Of a stretch of DNA of 64,000 nucleotides, positions 33,763-42,831 are shown one piece after another. A program made the position numbers and the translations under genes. This DNA is from Blastomussa wellsi. Its lineage: Eukaryota > Cnidaria > Anthozoa > Scleractinia > Plerogyridae. The notes under the pieces are model-generated. The model was not told the DNA's origin, did no database searches, and worked only from the letters and a program-made list of their open reading frames with translations. The stretch's first letter is position 1. Each line of letters begins with the position of its first letter. The stretch is taken from NCBI GenBank assembly GCA_947652115.1, contig OX393565.1, positions 17,875,690 through 17,939,689 on the forward strand, read 5' to 3'.

Positions 33763-34765
33763 GAGCCCAATCGGGCTCGAGGAATAATTGTTAATTATAC
33801 ATAATAGCAAATTACTAGGAATCATGATTCAAATGTATGGCACCCATTTGATCTGTCATGATTTTCGATAGCCACTAACGAATCTCAACAAGCTGTTTAT
33901 TTCTTTGGTAACAATCAAAAGAAGCACTGCGCAGGGGGAGGGGGGCGGGGGAGGTACTCCATTATCTGGGTTACACGGGGACGTGCCGCTGGATAGGATA
34001 TGGTTTTTGAACCCTCAGTCCTTAATAGGGGATATAATTCAAGCGAGCCTTTCCTAAACTGGGAATCGATATTAAAGAGTCGTCCTGCGAAAGGTATGGC
34101 TTCAAGACTCTTAAGCATATCTGGAATCGGAAACATTCATCAGTTAACATTACATCATTTTCAGGACTAGATTTTAGCGCTATAGTATATAAAAATGCAT
34201 TTTCCTTTGCCCTAAACAGGGTATGTGTTTGATGTCATTTTTGTCCTAAACAGGGTCAGGGTTTCAGAGCTCCAGCGGCACACCTATACCAAAGTATGGA
34301 CCAAGTGCGCCCCTCCCTCCCCTCGGGAAGACAAATAGATCGATTGAGAGGCTTGTATTGTACAAATTCAGATCAAGACAACCTCGGAACCAGCTTCGGA
34401 TTCCTCTCTCTAAAGGAATCAGTTGTCATAAAAAGATGGAGATTATGTTATTCATTGATTAACAAAAAGCGGCAAACATGTACCTGGTTGACGAGGCTCC
34501 CGCTTGTCCTTTCTCTTGTCTTGTAGCTCCTTTCATCATTTTTAACGCGATAGGGTCCAATGCGTCCATTAGTTTGATTTGTTGTGAGATCGTCATGAAC
34601 CCTTTTTGCTAGCAAGGACGCTCGTCTGCGAAAGACCCAGAGTAGGTCTGTAGGGTCTGTGTGTGACCGCCTGAGAGGCCGTACATGGGGACGAGGCTTT
34701 TCATCAGGTTCGTTCACTTTTTCAGCCAGATTCTCGAATGGCGGTAAGATCGTTGGTTGTTCACC
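11198..34765 (-). CDS. DH-only Rho guanine nucleotide exchange factor, ARHGEF33-like (13-exon model)
   Basis: Thirteen exons with GT-AG borders join in phase to 852 codons: 34765-34484, 30096-29962, 27424-27283, 19867-19721, 18721-18645, 18369-18317, 17516-17378, 16828-16721, 16373-16278, 14544-14387, 13319-13197, 12656-12477, 12113-11198. The DH domain, at about residues 236-440, has the N-terminal helix VAKEILETEKKYLSCLRTL, the block LFPGEL..QGIVGDIFTKL, and the signature PAFLLTPIQRLPRYVLLLR. DH domains load GTP onto Rho GTPases. No PH domain follows. The rest is Ser/Thr-rich and ends in a basic tail, FKEVVKQFFSSKKK. DH without PH, the LFPG and QG.xGD.F.KL spacing, and the basic end match what I recall of ARHGEF33. 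The flanking N-terminal regions are basic with many RRxS sites. The 5' end is not fixed; exons at 41.4-42.0 kb may precede it. All joins are inferred from sequence. Confidence 0.82.
12477..12656 (-). CDS. RhoGEF gene exon (acidic linker)
   Basis: 180 bp, acceptor ATCAG, donor GG|GTGAGT, phase 2 in and out. It encodes a linker with RTIDGRRSRPTSTGD followed by an acidic run, EEFAAIEEEGDSEDIK. It has no PH-domain character, although a PH domain would be expected about here. Confidence 0.85.
13197..13319 (-). CDS. RhoGEF gene exon (Ser-rich linker)
   Basis: 123 bp, acceptor TTTCACAG, donor AA|GTAAGA, phase 2 to 2. It encodes SIRTSSVSTLSMES, then a Pro/Gly segment and ISEE. It follows the last DH helix directly. 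Confidence 0.85.
14387..14544 (-). CDS. RhoGEF gene exon (end of DH domain)
   Basis: 158 bp, acceptor TTCCACAG, donor AG|GTAAGT, phase 0 to 2. It begins QLSKYTDAGHPD, the usual continuation of the RYVLLLR helix, then has the long C-terminal DH helix (IENALETMKQMINILND) and ends basic (LRRSFKKR). Confidence 0.9.
14636..14706 (-). repeat. tRNA-derived SINE head fragment
   Basis: On the minus strand it reads TAGCTCAGTTGGTTAGAGC (box A), then GGTCACCAGTTCCAATCC (box B-like). It lies within an intron of the RhoGEF gene. The box B is eroded and no tail was recognised. Confidence 0.6.
15501..16182. mobile_element. palindromic pair of 5'-truncated Penelope-like elements
   Basis: Two ~320-350-bp copies face away from a 13-bp centre (arms 15501-15849 and 15863-16182). 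On the minus strand the left copy encodes the C-terminus FNLPNHSKQHMAV, SRKALEQKFIFQIGTINPHGINERFSF (stop at 15699). This is the end of the GIY-YIG endonuclease region of Penelope-like retroelements as I remember them. The right copy carries the same region on the plus strand with stops. The outer parts are 3' UTRs containing the shared segment with GGGCTAACGCTCGAAACGTCAG-type sequence. Both copies lack everything upstream and are inert as coding units. They sit in an intron of the RhoGEF gene. Confidence 0.8.
16278..16373 (-). CDS. RhoGEF gene exon (DH signature helix)
   Basis: 96 bp, acceptor TTTCAG, donor AGG|GTAAGT, phase 0 to 0. It encodes LDLPAFLLTPIQRLPRYVLLL, the most conserved block of DH domains (conserved region 3), which contacts the GTPase switch regions. 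This exon fixes the family. Confidence 0.95.
16721..16828 (-). CDS. RhoGEF gene exon (DH middle)
   Basis: 108 bp, acceptor TTCGCAG, donor CAG|GTAGGC, phase 0 to 0. It encodes DVLRIYSNYVNNFPKAIGVI, a helix matching the YxxYxxNxxxA block of DH domains, followed by KFRKFLQ. Confidence 0.92.
17378..17516 (-). CDS. RhoGEF gene exon (DH conserved region 2)
   Basis: 139 bp, acceptor TTCTAG, donor CAC|GTAAGT, phase 2 to 0. It encodes ILFPGELIHIRTSHTHFMKDLEERL and NWKLQGIVGDIFTKLSGSY in one run. Spacing and residues are those of the DH core and are particularly close to what I recall of ARHGEF33. Confidence 0.92.
17713..17862 (-). repeat. tRNA-derived SINE
   Basis: The tRNA-like head reads on the minus strand from about 17862, with ACTCAGTTAGTAGAGC and GTCACGAGTTGGAATTCC. 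A tail related to the copies at 31.0 and 46.1 kb (GCCATGATCATTTCTC) ends near 17713. Confidence 0.68.
17885..17997 (+). repeat. 5'-truncated SINE tail, head to head with the previous SINE
   Basis: It starts within the T-arm end (CTGAAGCCCTGATTTTTCAGG) and continues with the tail seen at 31110-31205 (CTCAATTCGCAGTTCATATATG). The tRNA head is missing. Confidence 0.6.
18317..18369 (-). CDS. RhoGEF gene exon
   Basis: 53 bp micro-exon, acceptor CTTTCAG, donor GA|GTAAGT, phase 0 to 2. It encodes VFEEPMRERNLIPPKEIE, the inter-helix linker of the DH domain. Both splice sites are strong and the phases fit both neighbours. Confidence 0.88.
18645..18721 (-). CDS. RhoGEF gene exon (DH start)
   Basis: 77 bp, acceptor GATGCAG, donor GAG|GTGAGA, phase 1 to 0. 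It encodes the first DH helix, RYQVAKEILETEKKYLSCL (conserved region 1, pattern ExLxTExxYxxxL). Confidence 0.93.
19721..19867 (-). CDS. RhoGEF gene exon upstream of the DH domain
   Basis: 147 bp, acceptor TTTCACAG, donor ACG|GTATGT, phase 1 to 1. It encodes KAKHEMLANLVLPAFVDQPP and a basic segment with RTRERRNTFTF. The phases fit the exon at 27283 and the first DH exon exactly. Confidence 0.82.
23535..23625. repeat. imperfect palindrome
   Basis: ATAGCCTGCGTCGCAGACGG faces CCGGCTGCAACGCAGGCTAT across a GC-rich centre in AT-rich intron sequence. The form is typical of a short MITE end or core. Confidence 0.55.
26570..27134. mobile_element. non-autonomous DNA transposon (MITE) with 16-bp inverted ends
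   Basis: The perfect terminal inverted repeat CAGGGGCGGATCCAGG bounds 565 bp, and the 5-bp sequence CTCCG flanks both ends (26565-26569, 27135-27139). It has G- and C-runs just inside the ends and no transposase frame. Its right end lies about 150 bp from a RhoGEF exon. A related element with GTGGCGGATC ends lies at 32905. Confidence 0.75.
27283..27424 (-). CDS. RhoGEF gene exon (RRxS-rich N-terminal region)
   Basis: 142 bp, acceptor TTTTCTACAG, donor GGGGAA|GTGAGG, phase 0 to 1. It is GC-rich against its surroundings. It encodes a strongly basic stretch with repeated kinase-type sites (PRRKIS, GRRES, NRRAS, NRRGS). The donor choice was fixed by phase agreement with the exon at 19721; a donor a few bases further on would break the frame. 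Confidence 0.7.
27425..29961. other. intron of the RhoGEF gene
   Basis: Short open frames on both strands (for example 28275-28472 minus and 27646-27927 plus) lack splice or motif support. No repeat was recognised. Confidence 0.4.
29962..30096 (-). CDS. RhoGEF gene exon (acidic/Ser-rich)
   Basis: 135 bp, acceptor TTTACAG, donor ATG|GTGAGC, phase 0 to 0. It encodes SRPDSPSPQDSRPKEF, then RESSSDSETRDDTPYEWTDM, a disordered acidic segment. It is linked to the gene by phase and orientation only. Confidence 0.72.
31034..31205 (+). repeat. tRNA-derived SINE, near full length
   Basis: The head GGCTTCATAGCTCAGTTGCGG to GGGTTCGAATCCCGTTGAAGCC has tRNA box A, box B and an acceptor stem (GGCTTCA/TGAAGCC), but the anticodon loop is over-long (about 9 nt). 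CCTGATTTTTTCAGGCTTC and a tail with ACTGCGATGATCATTCTTC follow. The same unit occurs inverted at 46.1 kb, so it is a SINE and not a functional tRNA. Confidence 0.82.
31945..32070 (+). promoter_or_regulatory. dispersed repeat overlapping a candidate promoter
   Basis: The segment from TATTATTATCAATGTACGCGG through ACGGCCCTGACGGTGATTGG matches 60972-61118 with gaps. It contains two CCAAT-type boxes (GATTGG near 32022, CCAATCAG near 32051) and lies 110-240 bp upstream of the ATG of the candidate gene at 32184. Confidence 0.5.
32184..32530 (+). CDS. candidate two-exon 5' part of an unrecognised gene
   Basis: Exon 1, 32184-32383, opens MQNADKKFGFGLEDMLEAKA and contains SSLQEAKHRSIDSYGRAKLARL. It ends at AAAAT|GTAAGT in phase 2. 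Exon 2, 32445-32530, follows acceptor ATTTTCAG in matching phase, encodes DIVATSAKFCTCSEHIGP and FTVITFSVR, and ends at a second GTAAGT in phase 1. No third exon was found with confidence. I do not recognise the family. It lies in opposite orientation within RhoGEF introns and next to a dispersed repeat, so it could belong to a transposable element. Confidence 0.45.
32905..33046. mobile_element. 142-bp MITE with 8-bp target duplication
   Basis: The ends read GGCGGTGGCGGATCTAGGG on the left and, inverted, CGCAGTGGCGGATCCAG on the right. TAAACTGA flanks both sides (32897-32904 and 33047-33054). The 8-bp duplication and end sequence suggest a hAT-type element. A C-run of about 14 sits inside. 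Confidence 0.75.
33108..33172. repeat. near-perfect 65-bp palindrome
   Basis: AAAGCTACGAATGCGATCTTAATTACAAA-type sequence is mirrored after a 3-base CCG centre, with one mismatch per arm. It would extrude a ~30-bp stem. No element ends were recognised. Confidence 0.8.
33491..33792. mobile_element. repeat element with terminal hairpin
   Basis: A segment starting AGCTAGTGGTCTATTATCAATG with GTTCTGATTGGTTGAGC ends in a hairpin at 33687-33792 (ACAATTATTCCTC facing GAGGAATAATTGTT; centre GGCCTTCGGCC). The end motif GGAATAATTGTT..TAGTAAA is also present near 3760-3782, suggesting the same family. Confidence 0.6.
34484..34765 (-). CDS. RhoGEF gene exon (most upstream exon of the phase-consistent chain)
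   Basis: 282 bp, acceptor GATCACAG, donor CAG|GTACAT, phase 0 to 0. It encodes a Pro/acidic segment (ILPPFENLAEKVNEPDEKPRP), then a basic helix, TDPTDLLWVFRRRASLLAKRV. The absence of an in-frame ATG near the acceptor implies at least one further 5' exon. Confidence 0.75.
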
Positions 34766-37700
34766 CTGTGATCTGTGTTGTCGAAAAAAATTGGAGAATT
34801 AACACAAATACTATAACTGTTACACCAAAATTGAAGTGAAATCCTTTATTTCCCGCCAATTAAAAATGAAAGCAATTACCTGGCATTTCAAAGTGTATGA
34901 CCTAGTGCCTGTTATCCAGACCGCAGCGACTACAGTTAATTCGACATAGTTCACATACAGCAAAATAGAATCAATTTGATGGGACAGCATGCTGCAGCTG
35001 TAAGGCTGCTTCAAAAGTCTCTGGCTCTCTGCAAGGTTTCTCAGTGATAGAATAATTAATCCCAGTGTGTTTATTTGTTTTTGTTTATGCACACGTTATG
35101 TTTTCAATGGAATTGTCGTCACAAGTGCAGCACTTTTAGAAAGAAAAAAAGTTGTGGCAAACTTTTACAAGTGTTCTGTTGAGTGTTGCTGTAAAAAATT
35201 TATCTGTTTCCTTTTGCCAGCACATGATCCATAATTGGCCCCAGCCAGTAATTAGAACAAACAACAAACGCGCGGAAATGACCGTGGTAGAAAACCGTTG
35301 TAATCCATCTAATCTCAACGAGACTTAAGCCTTCCTCGAGCAGTTTTTTTCAGTCGCCCTCCCGAGTTTCAATTGGCCAGCGCAAAAGTAGTATTTTTTT
35401 TTTCAGTGACAACTCCCATGAAAAAAAAAAAACGTATACTGAACCATTTTGCCAGCCAGCAACATTTGCGCTGAGGAACAGATAAAGTGAGGAACACACT
35501 TGTTTATTGGGTGCCCCTGTAACTGGAATTATCTTTGTGATGAACAAAACTGTGTCGATGGTAGCAAAGAACTACGCATCAATAATAGAAAACTTGTTAA
35601 TAGAGAATATATGCTTAAAGTCCGTTCTGAACGTTTATAAGAACCAGGAAAGGTTATTTTATACCACACGATGTAAATAATAATTCGTTGGACCTGTCAC
35701 GTCAAGGAATAGTGAGATGTTGCTAAATGTGTCACGTCCTTGATGTGAGAAAGCGGTGTATATTGAAATGACATAATCTACTGACAATCACCCAATGTAT
35801 TCAAGCAGTTACTGACAATGCTTTAGAATTCGGTTTGAAAAGTTCTCAAACAACCTTATCTCGACTCTACCCACTTTTAGCTACTCTTTTTCAATTTGCT
35901 TCTGATGTTCTTTTCCATCACCTAAAATTCTGATCTTATTTAGTATTTTGTTGAATTTTGATGTAAATTTTCCCAGTACGTAGAACAATTTTATTGGAAA
36001 ACTTCAACCAAGTAAAACATTTCAATGAAGTTTGATGCCATTTGAAAAGTGGATCAAGCATAGTAACCAGTTGTACACGGAAACTCAGCTAAACGAAAGC
36101 GGTTGCTCCCAGGGGACCACAAACTTGACAAGTGAATACGACACACCAGAATCCTCGCAGTTTTCCCGCTTTTCAGTTAAAGCACGTGCGCATTGTACAG
36201 TACCGATCAACATGACTTTGCTGTTCTTAGCTTGTCTCCAAGAGTTGACAAGAGATAATACCGGCGAGGGCGCTTTAGATATAACATTTAACTCATTTAA
36301 CTTTTTCAGTAAACAAAGCATTGTTGAGGAACAGTGATTTGTCACATAAATAAAATTGGCTGCAGAAGTGCGGTAGAGCCGGTTTAGTCTCACTGAAGCA
36401 GTGTCTTGAGATCGTGTTTTATTACAACTCATTTTCATTACGTTCGCCCCGCAGATCAATTGGAGCTCTAATCATGCCCGCGGGTTCCGGCAAGGTCAAT
36501 GGTAACAAGGTGCCGGAGTATGTTGTCACTGACTTATTTATGCCCAGTATTCCAGTAGAGTTCTGCAAACCAATACCTCAAATTGGAGAAAAGGCAATAA
36601 CAGGTCGTCATTTGCTTCTACAAACATCTGTTCCGTGTTCACTGGAAAAAAGAAACCGCTAAACGGAATCGAAAAGTAATTAACGTAGCAAGGTATTTAA
36701 GTCATTTACGATTAATAAAGAAAACCTTTGAAGGGGGTAAAAGAAATATTGATGTATATGAGCGGTGCAGAGTTTGTAGGCTCCGTAAACAAATCGTTTA
36801 AAAAGGAAATTGAATATGCAAAAAGCATCTCTTTTTGATGGCATAAACGTCATTTTAGCATCGGCATTGTACAAATATTAACTGAAGGTGAATAGAGGCG
36901 TAAAATCCACCATAAGCTCTCAAATAGGCCAACTCATGGCTAATGAACAAGTAATAGCTTATAGGGGTCCTCCTAGATGTAGTAAAATTCCATGTCCTAT
37001 TTGAAAAAATAACGCTCAGATTTTTGAAAGTACGTTTGTTATGCATGCGGAAGACACTTACACATTGAAGATAAATAAGAAACAGTCATTTTACCACTCA
37101 AGAGAAGTAAAAACACCGCTTCAGCATTGTTTAAACACCGACTCTATAATTGGTTTTAAAAGCGCCTGTTGCATCCTGAAAGACGCAACAACCAGGTAAA
37201 AGTAGTCAAGAAATCAATGAAACATTTATCTTATAAGCGCAAAGTTTGTCGGTAGTATATTTCCAGCGGCTTTCAAATTTTTGGCTTGATTAATAGTTTA
37301 AATGGTTCTGCTTCACTGACAGTTTTATTACCCGGTTAAGTATCATCACGGCATATCGGTAACAGAGACGCGAATTAGTGAGCGTTAACAATCACGAACG
37401 CGCAGATAGAAAATTGTCAATAAGCTCTTGAGAAAACTGTAATTCATTGATTACCACCAATATCTCAAGTCCTAAAAGGAGCACTGAAAAGAGCGTATGC
37501 GACGTAAATTGCATAAGTTCTGACTGCTTCATCAAGGCATGGATTTCTGCACGCCTATCCTGTTTCTTTACCAGTGTCATGCATTTTTTCAAAGAAAGAT
37601 ATTTATTTGCGCTAGAGCGTTTATACAAATTTTGCCATCGTCTTTTTGCAGTTTCCTTCCAATCCTTAGTGTACAAACCTTTGTACCTTACTTCTTGAAA

Positions 37701-40700
37701 GTTTCCTCGAGCCGACAGAAGTAAAATATTTCGAAACATCCTTAGTGAAAAAAGAACTGCATCGACATCGTTCAAAGGCTGCATACCCAGAGATCATTGC
37801 TGTTGGCTAACTGGAGGACAATGCGCGGGGATAATGCTCGGAAACAGTAACTATTTGCAAAAATATCCGGACCAGATAGGTTCGTACGTGCAGCTTTTAA
37901 GGAGCCCTTTAAAAGCGCAAAATTGTTCGATGGGAACAATATTAGACTGGATGTAAACATTGAGTGCTGAAGAATGTAAACATCTCAACCATAAATGTAC
38001 TTTGTAAATACCTAACTTAGTAGCATATGTTTGCGTTTATGTCATGGTTTTCGTACTAATGTGACTTAATGTACAGAACTGAAGAGTGCACGATCCATCT
38101 TTGTGCAATTAGCTAACACGTACTAGAAGTAAAGCATGTTTATCTGAAAATTGGTTACTCTATTATAGCACTGTTTTCCTGACCTTAACGCATGTATATC
38201 TGGTATATGAGTTCATGCCTAATTGAATTGACCTGGAATGCCTTCACTGCATGCACATACATTCTGCATCTATAGCTAAATTATCCCTTCCAAGCTCTGC
38301 GTGCTCTGGTACCCAGGGCATGTGTGCGAAAGCTTCTATTTAATGCGAGATTGCAGTGTTCTTGTGCCGTGCATACGTAATGAAAATTGTCGAATGTTTT
38401 TGTACGATTACTTGTACAAAGACACACCTTAACAACTGCAGTATCCAAGCTGTACAACCACCGTCAATGTTGGGAGGAAACACGGAATGCATATTGCTAA
38501 CAGCCAGATAAACAATTTCTCAACATGAATATTATTTCAAGCGCTTCTTTTCTATGTCACATCACAGTTAAAGTAATACTTTCCGGTATTGTCGGAATCC
38601 AGTCTACAAGAAGCGCACGGATTTCGTCCCGGTCTAAGACAGTCGCTTAGCAACATGACGTGTGTCATGCTGACGTGTTAGCCTATGAGAGTGCTTCCGC
38701 TATTTTTGTCATTTCCTTTTGAGATAAGAATTTAAAACTCTTTTCCCATTTTTGCCGCAAACAACACAATCGACTGCGCAAGTACTAGTTTTCATAAAGA
38801 GTTAACAAATTTATAGCTGTTGATCACACACGCACGCCAGGAACGTGCTTGAAACTTAGGGAGTGAACTGCATAATCCAAAATATGAAAAGAAACTCTTG
38901 CTTTCGTGATTTCCTTTTCCCCAGCTGGGAAATTGCGGTTTCAGCAGTATTGCTTATAGTACTATCATTTGTCGGCACTACATTGTTTGGGTCAGTTGTC
39001 ACGATAATGCGCATGTGCAGCTTTGATTCGCACAGATAGTGTTTTAACTGTCCAATGGAAATTTGGTAAGGCTGCGCACTTCACGATGCCTCGATCCACA
39101 GAGGCCTTCCTCAATTATTTCGAGTTTTCACGTGTCCTCGAAAACCTCTTTGTCTAGCATCATCGCTTTGTTTTAGCTCACCCCTCGAGAACATCACATT
39201 CCTTTCGATGTTCCTATATATTCCGTTTATAACTTCCACAAATGACCAAATAATCCTTTACCTCAATTTTAATAGCTTATGAAAGCCTCGCGAAGTCGAT
39301 GGAAAGGATTATTTTAATTGCAAAAATTAACTAGAACTAGAGATGAAATCGCCACACACTCGCAGAAAAGGTCCTTTGGAAAAAATTGAAAAGGTTTGGT
39401 TGTAAAAACTTCTCAATAGGTTATTTGCCTATTTCCGAGTTCTCTTTTGCCCCAGAGTCAAAACGATTCTAATTGCAAAACCATTCATATGAAAATGTGT
39501 TTACCTGCATCTTCATTTTCATACAAAACAAGCTTATTTCCATATGAATAGTTTCGCACTTAGACTCGTTTTGAAACTGAGAGAAAAGGAAACTCGGAAA
39601 TGACCTATTCTGTTGCCATACATGGGAAAAGTAATTTTGACTGGGGTTCTTCAAAGGAAATGTACATATTATTAAAGTGTAGATAAAGAACAAAACTGCC
39701 TTCGTACTGCTTTCGTAATTCGAAAAATCAACGTGCAATGATTTTGTTCGTGACCTGCGAAGCTTGTCTTTTTCTTGACTAGATTCAGTAATCAATTTCA
39801 GTCTCTGTGATATTTTTGGGCTGGGCTGCCAGAACGGGAGAACTTCGCATTCATGTGTATGGAGTAAAATGGAGCGAAAGGTCATGTTTGTATATTATTA
39901 TAAATACTTGTTTCTCTTGCGTGTTACTCAATGAGCTGAGTTAGCATTTGATTTATGTCCTAACGATATTGGTCTTTCCGAAACCCACAATATCCAAATC
40001 GCATGTTGAACACATTCCTGCTAAATGCATGGTATTAGATTGTTTATTCTATCGCAGGATATGTTATACATTCACCTTTAATTAACTAATCAACTGTCGA
40101 TCTCGATACATGATGATCAATCGATCCTTTGTTTAATATTAGGCAGGTGATAAATAGCCGTGTAAGATATGCGATATAAGGCCAAAGGGTCACCATAATA
40201 AAATGCAAGTGTGCTCCTGAAATCAGTTTATCAAAGCCCGTACGTAGGCGAAAATGGACTATTTCACAAGAAGGGGAGACGCTCTCCTAACTCTTGGGCT
40301 TAACACCCAAACCTCCCTATTTTCAAACCCATTTGATGAAAAGGTAGTAATCCGTCGTTAATGCCAGTGTTTCTCCATATTCCAGCGATGGCAACATAGT
40401 AATTAAATGTCTTTTACTTGAAATCAATAGTGCTCAGGGTACCATCATTTTTTCATCATTTTCGAATTGTAAATACGTATAGTTTCCGTGTAATGCATGT
40501 TGAAAACTGGTATCGTTTTCGATGCGATTCTGAGGGCTTGTCTAATTCAATAACAACCCAACCTAGTTTAACATGGATACAGGAAAATTAAGACAATCAT
40601 TTTGTTGCGACAAAAGCCAACCTAGAAGTGATAGCAATCTATTGTTTATTAAAGAACTGCTTATTAGCAACAATACAAACCGCCCTCTGATATATTGCTA

Positions 40701-41389
40701 ATTACCTCCCCTATAGCAGTTTAGAGGACTCAGTACACGTTTTGCCGACAGCAAAACGATTTGCGGAGGAAAAAAAATATGTAAAATGCTTGATGGCCAG
40801 ATGAAACAATTATTTTTCCGGACTAACTCTTTTAACGGGGCGGGAATTTTGTTCATCTTTCAGTTTTCACACGTAACCATAACTGAGTAATAAGCTTCAC
40901 TTAGCATTTACTTTCGTTCCGTTATCTGCGCACGAATGCAAATTTAAAAGCGCGAGCTCTTTACGGACCCTAGATTGTCATTTTCTGGAAATGCGAGTAT
41001 TGATCTATCTGCTACATCCTTCCCCTTACAGTATATCAATGATATAATTACAGATCTCTCTGATTGTAATAGTAATTTTAACCTCTCTTTTGCTAGCTGC
41101 GAAAAAAATGAATTGCTTTTTCACGTTCTCAGCATGGCAGCCATCGAATAACTTCTAAAACTGCACGATAGCCAAGTGTTATTTTTGACTCCTCGTCATG
41201 TATATTAATATTGTCAAAACATTCCACTTAAATCGAGTGCTTCTTATCTTGGGTAGCTAGGTTATCGGATTAAATTAAGTATCAAAATAATTCCTTTCGA
41301 TATTGCCTGAGGACTGATTTGACTGACAATAAAAGGAAAAAAAACAATTTTGAGATTGTATTAAACAGACCAAGTTTCCGCCTGAATAC
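34766..41389. other. 6.6 kb without a confirmed exon
   Basis: Candidate minus-strand coding pieces at 37784-37392 (131 codons including the stop; it contains a GTAAGG donor-like site after NFQE) and 39885-39469 are open but unrecognised. 36414-36662 is open on both strands. None is called. Confidence 0.4.
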
Positions 41390-41556
41390 CTTTTTCTCCA
41401 TGCCGTTTCAACCGCACGAACTGTGTCTCTGTTCCATTCGTCTACTTCCATGAAGCTCTTCCAGTATTCGTTTTCCTTTAGAAGGGATCTTATGCTCTCT
41501 CGAAGGTTACTGCTATCTGTTTTCAGCTCCTGGGCAGATTCTAAAATCTGTGTAAC
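41390..41556 (-). CDS. coiled-coil exon, possible 5' part of the RhoGEF gene
   Basis: 167 bp, acceptor TTTGCAG, donor AG|GTATTC, phase 0 to 2. It encodes a heptad-like helix (VTQILESAQELKTDSSNLRE, SIRSLLKENEYWKS) and then EWNRDTVRAVETAWRK. It joins in phase to the exon at 41940. An intervening exon of phase 2 to 0 would be needed to reach the exon at 34484, and I could not find it. A coiled-coil N-terminus is what I remember of ARHGEF33. Confidence 0.65.
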
Positions 41557-41939
41557 CTGCAAATCAATGCAAGGCGGGCTAAGATGATCAGCATTGACCA
41601 ATGGGTCATTAGAAAAAGCTTACTTTAAGCATTTGATCAGATTACTAAATTTTGGGATACCAGCACCCGGACGGTGACAGATCCCACTTCAGTGAAACTA
41701 ACATACCTCCAAGTCCTCCAAATTAAATTTTCCGGTGTTGGTCTTGACAGGGACTGAACAATGTCATACCAAATATTTTAACGCTAAAATCGTCTACATC
41801 GCCACATTATACGTCACAAAAGTACTGTACAAGTATTCTCATGACCGTGATATACCCACCTGGTTAACACGAATCCATTGGTACTCGAGAAAATAAGTAA
41901 AGAAATAACATACATAAACTGCATGATTTGTACCTTTAC

Positions 41940-42032
41940 CTGTTCCAAAATTTTCAAAGAGAAACCGCTGACTAGGTGATCAACAAAGAGTTCAGGCATG
42001 GCTGCCCATGAGTTCATTGAATTGTCTTCCAT
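41940..42032 (-). CDS. probable first coding exon, coiled-coil gene or RhoGEF 5' end
   Basis: 93 bp from ATG at 42032 to donor CAG|GTAAAG, phase 0, 31 codons. It encodes MEDNSMNSWAAMPELFVDHL and ends SLKILEQ, continuing smoothly into VTQILES of the next exon. A second in-frame ATG follows 5 codons later. It has no signal peptide, which fits a cytosolic protein. Confidence 0.62.
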
Positions 42033-42831
42033 GATTCAGTAGTCTTTTCTCAGCAGCCGCTTACATCTTATTTTATCGCTGAAATGAGTTCCATTGCGTT
42101 CTCTTTAAATTAAATACGAAAAACGTATTCCTCTTGTCAATCGCCTCTATATAGCTGAATACAAGAACATAAGCCAGCAGAATGTCTCGACAATGTAGCA
42201 TAAGGCTTGAAGGATTTTGTAAGGACACTTTTAGCCCCAAATGTGAAGCCAAGTTGACATGTACAAAGTCCGGGGTGCCACACAGTTTGCATGAGTTTGT
42301 TTGGCACAAAAGAGCGTTGCAACACCAAGGTCATGGCCCGTCTGGCAATTTGGCCTGTACCATAAATCCGCGACGGAATGTGGGCTCTAAATTGACGAGT
42401 ACCTAAACATGCATTTGTATCAACACATTTCTAATGTTTGATCTACGATGACATAAATTATGTCTTAAAGGGTCAGAATGAACGAATATTGGCCACACAG
42501 TGGTCTGCTCTAATCCTTGTACAAAAGACCGCATTACATCATGTCTTAGCGACAGTGACTCACAAAAGCGGTTTGCTTTCTATCGGAAACGTTATCGCCA
42601 GCGGTCTCCTTGCTAAGGTCACACAAAAACAATGGACAAAAACGACACGAGCATATCAACAACGAAACGCTAATAGACTGCTAATGGGTCTATTGACAAG
42701 AAATTCAAAAGCAACTATTCTACTTCTGATCCACCCTTAATGCATCTGGAATAATAGTGATTTTAAGAGGAATAAGAACATGGCCAACATCAACTTTTTA
42801 TGTTTGCCAACGACATAAAAGCGGAGGGAAA

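Noticed and set aside
37392..37784. 130-codon minus-strand frame ending in a hydrophobic helix
   Set aside because: No recognised motif, uncertain acceptor, and an internal donor-like GTAAGG. It may be decayed repeat coding sequence.
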